Both the position numbers and the translations under genes were made by a program. Shown in pieces: positions 59,537 through 64,000 of a stretch of DNA of 64,000 nt. Below the pieces are notes generated by a model. It was not told where the DNA came from, made no database searches, and saw only the letters and a list, made by a program, of their open reading frames with translations. Origin of the DNA: Sphingobium vermicomposti (GTDB lineage Bacteria > Pseudomonadota > Alphaproteobacteria > Sphingomonadales > Sphingomonadaceae); NCBI RefSeq assembly GCF_011762025.1, contig NZ_JAASQR010000002.1, positions 186,001 to 250,000 of the forward strand, read 5' to 3'. Within the stretch, counting starts at the first letter, position 1. Each line of letters starts with the position of its first letter.

Positions 59537-59925
59537 CAGTGCGCTTTCTTCAACCGGTCGTAGATGCTGTTCGCCTTCCAGCCTTCGGCTTCCTCTACAT
59601 ACATGGACAGGGCCAGAGGGCGCTGCGTGAACATCGGCTCAAGGAAGCTCCGCACCGCCGCGAACAGGGCATCGAAATAGGTCTGGCGGAACTCGGCGGA
59701 ACGGCCAACGCCCATCTTGACGTCGATATTGATAAAGGCGTCATCCGGCCCCTTGCCATCGGCGATGACATAATGGTCGAGCCTGATGCCGCGCACGCGG
59801 ATGCCGCCGACCGGAAATACGCCGCCCGCTTCGTCCCGCATATGGCGGGCGATGAGCGCTAGCAGCGCATTGAGGTCAAATGCATCCTCGACGTTGGCGG
59901 TATATTCGACGGTAGCGTGTGCCAT
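59536..59925 (-). CDS. hpaF: 5-Carboxymethyl-2-hydroxymuconate isomerase
   Basis: A 129-residue CHMI tautomerase, similar in length to E. coli HpaF (126). The N-terminal proline of tautomerases is replaced here by Ala after Met ([12 protein letters not shown]); in the known protein the residue after Met is Pro, so a start or catalytic difference is worth noting. [20 protein letters not shown] and [15 protein letters not shown] fit the family. It shifts the double bond of 5-carboxymethyl-2-hydroxymuconate. It lies 11 bp after hpaG2. Confidence 0.88.
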   Translation of the reverse strand: MAHATVEYTANVEDAFDLNALLALIARHMRDEAGGVFPVGGIRVRGIRLDHYVIADGKGPDDAFINIDVKMGVGRSAEFRQTYFDALFAAVRSFLEPMFTQRPLALSMYVEEAEGWKANSIYDRLKKAH

Positions 59926-59936
59926 ATCTGCCCCCT

Positions 59937-60689
59937 TCAGCCCGCGACCAGGTGATTGACGAGGCGACCGATGCCCTCCACTTCGGTCACTACCCGGTCG
60001 CCGGGCGCGCAGAAATGGACGCCCTGCGGCGTGCCGGTCAGGATCATGTCGCCCGGCATCAGCGTACTATGACACGACAAATAGGCGACCAGTTCGGCGA
60101 CGGACATGATCATGTCGGCGGTCGTGCCGTTCTGAACCAGTTCGCCGTTGACGCGGGTGGTGATCGCAAGCGCCTGCGGGTCGGGCACGTCGGCCGCATC
60201 GACGATCCACGGGCCGATCGGCGTGGTCGCATCGCGGTTCTTCACTCGCGCGTTGGGCCGGTAGTAATTTTCCAGATATTCCCGGATCGCATAGTCGTTG
60301 GCAACGGTATAGCCAGCGACATAGTCGAGCGCCTCGGCGCTCGTCACGTTGCGGGCCGGTCGACCGATGACCGCCACCAGCTCGCATTCGGGGTGCATCT
60401 GGTTGCCGTCGGCTGGGCGTGGCGTGTCGCCTTCATGGCCGACGAAGCAATTGCCGCCCTTCATGAAGATCAGCGGCGTCGCCAGCTTGGGCGCGAACCC
60501 CAGTTCCTTGTTATGATCGGCGAAATTCAGGCCCAGAGCATAGCTTGACGCGCCAGGTGTCACCGGGGGCAACCATGATGCGCCATCGGCGGGGATGAAG
60601 CTGCCATCGGGCAGGTGCAGGCTCTGCCCGTCGGCGGAAACGCTGACCCAGATGTCTCGCCCGCGATGATAGATACGTGCGCGCTTCAT
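59937..60689 (-). CDS. hpaG2: HpaG C-terminal-type subunit (COHED decarboxylase/HHDD isomerase)
   Basis: A 250-residue fumarylacetoacetate hydrolase-fold enzyme. The FAH metal-binding centre is visible: GLNFADHNKELG, PECELVAVIGRPARNV (metal Glu residues), YTVANDYAIREYL and PIGPWIVDAADV, then MSVAELVAYLSCHSTLMPGDM and GTPQGVHFC. It should decarboxylate 5-oxopent-3-ene-1,2,5-tricarboxylate to 2-hydroxyhepta-2,4-diene-1,7-dioate. Its ATG shares a base with the hpaG1 stop (TAATG). In E. coli HpaG is one chain of about 430 residues; here the two halves are separate genes. Confidence 0.92.
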   Translation of the reverse strand: MKRARIYHRGRDIWVSVSADGQSLHLPDGSFIPADGASWLPPVTPGASSYALGLNFADHNKELGFAPKLATPLIFMKGGNCFVGHEGDTPRPADGNQMHPECELVAVIGRPARNVTSAEALDYVAGYTVANDYAIREYLENYYRPNARVKNRDATTPIGPWIVDAADVPDPQALAITTRVNGELVQNGTTADMIMSVAELVAYLSCHSTLMPGDMILTGTPQGVHFCAPGDRVVTEVEGIGRLVNHLVAG

Positions 60690-61306
60690 TATGTCGTCTC
60701 CTCAACCCGCGCTACCGCGGGCGCAAAGCCTGCCGCCTCCGCGCGGAGCGTGACGCCCGCGCCTACCTGCGGTGCGTCGCCGGGCAGACCCACCAACAGC
60801 ACGTCCCCGGCCCGTAAAGTCAGAAAGGCTGATATGTCGGCGATCAGCCGGTCGGGCGATCGGGCCAGCCGGTCGAGCGACCAGTTGTGCGCCGCCTGCC
60901 CGTCGATCATGGTCGTGATCCGGTCCGCCAGCGCGGGCGATCCCCAATCCCCCATGACCAGGAACGTGTCGGCATTGCGTTGCGCGACGGCGGGCCGGTA
61001 ATAATCGGCCTGCGGATAGGTGATGTCGATGGCGAGCGCGGCGGCACCGATGCACGCCATCGCCTGATCAGGACTGACGCCCGTCGCATCCCGCGCGATC
61101 AGCAGCGCCAGCGTGGCCGCCGCGACGGCTTGCTCGCCCGGCTTTAGTCGCACCGTGCCGTGGGACATTGTGCTCGCCGGCTTCATATAAACGACGGGCG
61201 CGACGGGCGGGGCGAGATAGGGCTTTTCCTGGAACGCAGGTGCCAACCGGGCCAGTTCCCGGCTGTCGTTGAGGATGACGCCATAGATATGGCCATTACA
61301 GATCAT
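60689..61306 (-). CDS. hpaG1: HpaG N-terminal-type subunit
   Basis: A 205-residue protein corresponding to the N-terminal half of HpaG/HpcE, a degenerate FAH fold. ATG 61306 follows AGAGGAT at 6 nt; open sequence further up lacks resemblance. Segments VYMKPASTMSHGTVRLKPG, ALAIDITYPQADYYRPAVAQ and RAGDVLLVGLPGDAP match the family. It should pair with HpaG2 to form the decarboxylase/isomerase. It is the first gene of the hpaG1-G2-F-H-I-D operon and faces hpaR. Confidence 0.9.
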   Translation of the reverse strand: MICNGHIYGVILNDSRELARLAPAFQEKPYLAPPVAPVVYMKPASTMSHGTVRLKPGEQAVAAATLALLIARDATGVSPDQAMACIGAAALAIDITYPQADYYRPAVAQRNADTFLVMGDWGSPALADRITTMIDGQAAHNWSLDRLARSPDRLIADISAFLTLRAGDVLLVGLPGDAPQVGAGVTLRAEAAGFAPAVARVEETT

Positions 61307-61352
61307 CGGCTTATCCTCTTGCGACCACTGCTTAACGCGATAAATGGTTGTA

Positions 61353-61367
61353 CCCGAATCAATCGGG
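61353..61367. promoter_or_regulatory. Palindrome in the hpaG1-hpaR promoter region
   Basis: CCCGA-ATCAA-TCGGG is a 5-5-5 palindrome between divergent hpaG1 and hpaR, a plausible HpaR operator. Short palindromes of this size are not rare in high-GC DNA. Confidence 0.35.
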
Positions 61368-61389
61368 CTGGTCTTCGAAAGGAATGCGC

Positions 61390-61851
61390 GTGGCAAAGGC
61401 CAAGACCGGGATGACCCGATATTCCGAATCGCTTGCGGGCACGTTGCTGGCGGCGCGCGAAGCGGTGATGGCGCCCATCCGCCCCATCTTGCGGGAAGCA
61501 AACGTCACCGAACAGCAATGGCGCGTGCTGCGCGTGCTGGCCGACGTCGAGGAACTGGACGCGAGCAGCATCGCCAAGGAAGCGCTGCTCTACGCCCCCA
61601 CCGTCACGCGAATCCTGCGCGAACTGGTCGATCGCCAATGGGTCGTGCGCCGCATCGACCCCAATGATGGCCGCCGGTCGGTCATTTCCATTTCCGACGA
61701 GGGGCAGCGGTTGGTGCAGGGCACCGCAACCCATACGCTGCCCATGCTGTCCGCTTATGCCGACGTCTTTGGCGAGCAGCGGCTGCGCGATTTCATCGCC
61801 GAAGCGCGCGCGCTGGCCAAGGCGCTCGAACGGTTCGCGCCGGATCGCTAA
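61390..61851 (+). CDS. hpaR: MarR-family regulator of the hpa operon
   Basis: A 153-residue MarR protein. GTG 61390 is chosen because AAAGGA lies 6 nt upstream; ATG 61384, touching that same sequence, is the alternative. Its HpaR-like features are SLAGTLLAAREAVMAPIRPI (about 13-32), TEQQWRVLRVLADVEELDAS, the recognition helix LYAPTVTRILRELV and the wing RRIDPNDGRRSVISISDEG. HpaR represses the homoprotocatechuate operon and is released by the aromatic acid. It faces hpaG1 across about 83 bp and ends 11 bp from the convergent semialdehyde dehydrogenase. Confidence 0.92.
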   Translation: MAKAKTGMTRYSESLAGTLLAAREAVMAPIRPILREANVTEQQWRVLRVLADVEELDASSIAKEALLYAPTVTRILRELVDRQWVVRRIDPNDGRRSVISISDEGQRLVQGTATHTLPMLSAYADVFGEQRLRDFIAEARALAKALERFAPDR

Positions 61852-61862
61852 GGATCGGTTCG

Positions 61863-63293
61863 TCACAGCGCGACCGTCATCGTCTTGAGTTCAAGATAGT
61901 CGTCCAGCCCGTGGCGTGATCCTTCGCGACCGAGGCCGGACATTTTTATGCCGCCAAAGGGCGCGACTTCGGTCGAGATGGCCCCGGTATTGACGCCCAC
62001 CATGCCGACCTCCAGCGCCTCTGCCATCCGCCAGCTTCGGCCAAGGTCGCGGGTGAAGATATAGGCGGCCAGACCGTCGGGCGCGGCATTCGCCAGGCCG
62101 ATCACTTCCGCCTCATCAGTGAACCGCACGACCGGCGCGACCGGGCCGAAAATCTCTTCTTCCAGCATCCGCATGCCCGCCGCTGCGCCGGACAGGATCA
62201 TCGGCGGCACGAACCGGCCCGTGGGCGACCGCTGCGGCCCGACCGGCACCGCGCCCTTGGCTTTCGCGTCCGCGATCAACGCTGTCACCTTTGCGACCGC
62301 CGCGTCGTCGACCAACGGCCCGATTTTCGTATCGGGCGCGTCGCCGGGGCCGATGGTCAGCGCCGCCGCCGCTGCTGCGAACGCTTCGACAAAGCGGTCA
62401 TGGATTCCGTCCTGCACATAGAAGCGATTGGCGCAGACACAGGTCTGGCCGCCGTTGCGGAATTTGGCGATTATCGCGCCTTCGACCGCTGCTGCCATAT
62501 CCGCATCGTCGAACACGATGAAAGGCGCGTTGCCGCCCAACTCGAGGCTGAGCTTCTTCACCGTCGGCGCGCATTGCGCATAAAGGAGCGCACCGGTGCG
62601 GGTCGATCCGGTGAAGCTGAGCTTGCGCACCGTGGGACTTGCCGTCAGCACGCCGCCGATCGCCACCGGATCGCCGGTCACGATATTGACGACGCCTGCG
62701 GGAATCCCCGCCGCCAGCGCCAGTGCGCCCAGCGCGAAGGCGGTGAGGGGGGTCTGTTCGGCGGGCTTGATAACGATGGTGCACCCGGCGGCGAGCGCGG
62801 GGGCGAGCTTGCGCGTGATCATCGCCGCCGGGAAATTCCAGGGCGTGATCGCGGCGACCACGCCGACGGGCTGCTTGATGACCATGATGCGGCGGTCGGC
62901 CTGCGTCGCGGGAATGATTTCGCCATAAGCGCGCATCGCTTCGGCGGCGAACCAGCTGATGAAGCTGGCGGCATAGCCGATCTCGCCGCGTGCTTCGGCC
63001 AGCGGCTTGCCTTGTTCGGCGGTCAATATGCAGGCCAGCTCGTCACGATGCGCCAGGATGAGGTCGTGGTAGCGCATCAGCGCATCAGCGCGCGCGGACG
63101 CGGGCAGGGCGGCCCAGCCCGGCAAGGCACGCGCGGCGGCTGCAATCGCCTCCTGCGTTTCCCGCGCGCCCAGGGCGGGCACACGCGCGATCAGGCGGTT
63201 GTCGGCGGGATTATGGACGTCGAGCCATCGTTCCCCCGCGCGCCATTCCCCGTCGATCAGGCAGGCGTCGGGCCTAAGGTCGATGGCGCTCAC
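61863..63293 (-). CDS. Succinate-semialdehyde dehydrogenase-like aldehyde dehydrogenase
   Basis: A 476-residue GabD-type ALDH with a GTG start at 63293 overlapping the hpaE stop (GTGA). Motifs are AITPWNFPAAMITRKLAPAL, KPAEQTPLTAFALG, LSFTGSTRTGALL, the catalytic Glu in LSLELGGNAPFIVF and Cys in NGGQTCVCANRFYV, then EEEIFGPVAPVVRF. The double-Cys CVC and GQTCVCANR pattern is typical of succinate-semialdehyde dehydrogenases. Aldol cleavage by HpaI yields succinate semialdehyde, so this enzyme would complete the route to succinate. Action on another aldehyde, for example from the phospho-lyase, cannot be excluded. Confidence 0.88.
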   Translation of the reverse strand: MSAIDLRPDACLIDGEWRAGERWLDVHNPADNRLIARVPALGARETQEAIAAAARALPGWAALPASARADALMRYHDLILAHRDELACILTAEQGKPLAEARGEIGYAASFISWFAAEAMRAYGEIIPATQADRRIMVIKQPVGVVAAITPWNFPAAMITRKLAPALAAGCTIVIKPAEQTPLTAFALGALALAAGIPAGVVNIVTGDPVAIGGVLTASPTVRKLSFTGSTRTGALLYAQCAPTVKKLSLELGGNAPFIVFDDADMAAAVEGAIIAKFRNGGQTCVCANRFYVQDGIHDRFVEAFAAAAAALTIGPGDAPDTKIGPLVDDAAVAKVTALIADAKAKGAVPVGPQRSPTGRFVPPMILSGAAAGMRMLEEEIFGPVAPVVRFTDEAEVIGLANAAPDGLAAYIFTRDLGRSWRMAEALEVGMVGVNTGAISTEVAPFGGIKMSGLGREGSRHGLDDYLELKTMTVAL

Positions 63294-64000
63294 TTTATGC
63301 CCAGCCGCTGTGTCTTGTGCGTGCCCCGTGCCAGGGCGACATTCTTCGTTTCCATATAGAAATCGAAGCTCCAGTCACCGCCGTCGCGCCCGATCCCGCT
63401 GGCCTTCACGCCGCCGAAGGGGGTGGGCAGATGGCGGACATTCTCGCTGTTCACCCAGACCATGCCGACGTCCAGCGCGTCGGACACGCGCAGTGCGCGG
63501 GAAAGGTCGTTGGTCCACAGATAGCCCGCCAGGCCATAGTCGACGTCATTGGCCTTCGCGATTGCATCGGCTTCGTCATCGAAGGGGATGGCGGTCAGCA
63601 CCGGGCCGAAGATCTCCTCACGCGCGATGCGCATCGTCTGTTCGGCATTGGTGAACAATGTGGGTTGGAAGAAAAAGCCCTGCGTGCCCTCCACTGGCGC
63701 GCCGCCCGCCGCGATGGTCGCGCCTTCTTCGGCGGCGATCCCGGCATAGCTTGCCACCTTGGCGAAATGGCGGGGGTGGATCAGGGGGCCGACCTCCGTA
63801 TCCGGGTCGAACGGGTCGCCGACCTTGAGGCTCTTCACGCGCTCGGCCATCCTGGTAACGAACGTGTCATAGATATCGCGCTGGACCAATAGCCGCGACG
63901 AGGATGTGCAACGCTGACCGTTGAGCGAGTAGATCATGAACATCGCGGCATCGACTGCGCCATCCAGATCGGCGTCGTTGAACACGATGCAGGGATTTTT
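63290..64000 (-). CDS. hpaE: 5-Carboxymethyl-2-hydroxymuconate semialdehyde dehydrogenase, 5' end outside window
   Basis: The frame runs past the right edge, leaving about 236 C-terminal residues, roughly half of an ALDH. The first visible residues (KNPCIVFNDADLDGAVD) are the segment just before the active site; the catalytic Cys is in NGQRCTSSSRLLVQ. IAREEIFGPVLTAIPFDDE and MVWVNSENVRHLPTPFGGVK are characteristic of HpaE. It oxidises the HpaD product to 5-carboxymethyl-2-hydroxymuconate using NAD+. It overlaps the next dehydrogenase by 4 bp. Assignment from half the protein plus context. Confidence 0.88.
   Translation of the reverse strand, partial: KNPCIVFNDADLDGAVDAAMFMIYSLNGQRCTSSSRLLVQRDIYDTFVTRMAERVKSLKVGDPFDPDTEVGPLIHPRHFAKVASYAGIAAEEGATIAAGGAPVEGTQGFFFQPTLFTNAEQTMRIAREEIFGPVLTAIPFDDEADAIAKANDVDYGLAGYLWTNDLSRALRVSDALDVGMVWVNSENVRHLPTPFGGVKASGIGRDGGDWSFDFYMETKNVALARGTHKTQRLGIK

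Overview
The window looks like chromosomal DNA of a sphingomonad (Sphingobium, Novosphingobium or Sphingomonas type). This rests on gene content: a sphingan-style exopolysaccharide locus, a LigAB-type protocatechuate 4,5-cleavage pathway, FerA/FerB/LigV ferulate catabolism, a LigM/DesA-type tetrahydrofolate-dependent O-demethylase, and several TonB-dependent receptors, all in high-GC DNA. No tRNA, rRNA, CRISPR array, insertion sequence or phage gene was recognised. No gene-free stretch exceeds 300 bp; the longest is about 288 bp at 17079-17366.

Region 1 (1-17866, almost all minus strand) is an exopolysaccharide locus. From 15157 down to the left edge it reads: outer-membrane barrel, export protein, AAA+ ATPase, Wzz/GumC chain-length protein, a degenerate tyrosine-kinase-like ATPase, a WecG/TagA transferase, flippase, polymerase/ligase, three GT2 glycosyltransferases, a GH10 hydrolase, an acyltransferase and a fourth GT2 cut by the window edge. 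From the export protein on, nearly every junction is a 1-8 bp overlap. The priming sugar-phosphate transferase lies at 15687-17078, with a pair of related small membrane proteins on either side. A stand-alone mreB follows on the plus strand.

Region 2 (19085-47999) is aromatic catabolism. ligV-ferB-ferA-transporter (minus) faces a MarR regulator; pobA faces an AraC regulator. A LuxR gene, serine hydrolase and TonB receptor follow. The lig genes then give a complete protocatechuate 4,5-cleavage pathway: ligC, ligJ and a DUF1932-type dehydrogenase (minus), a LysR regulator, ligK-ligU-ligI, then ligA-ligB and an IclR regulator. A LigM/DesA-type O-demethylase faces metF-purU-folD-folB-pabB, a set that can take the methyl group from the aromatic ether to formate and free tetrahydrofolate. 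Together these genes can take ferulate (via vanillin, vanillate and protocatechuate) and 4-hydroxybenzoate to pyruvate and oxaloacetate.

Region 3 (48018-64000) holds a Rieske oxygenase facing an AraC regulator, then a possibly undescribed amine pathway: a class III PLP enzyme of the phospho-lyase type overlapping a small-molecule kinase, an SDR, a TonB receptor and an MFS transporter. A TTATCATGATAA operator precedes both transcription units. It adjoins a homoprotocatechuate meta-cleavage cluster (hpaG1-G2-F-H-I-D, hpaR, a semialdehyde dehydrogenase, and hpaE cut by the right edge). The layout suggests, but does not prove, that beta-hydroxylated arylethylamines are converted to arylacetates that feed the hpa pathway.

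Shared operator-like sequences are visible by eye: TTC[AG][CT][CT]TAT[AG][CT]GAA (twice before ligAB, once between ligM and metF) and TTATCATGATAA (before the phospho-lyase gene and between the SDR and TonB receptor genes, with a looser form before the LuxR gene).
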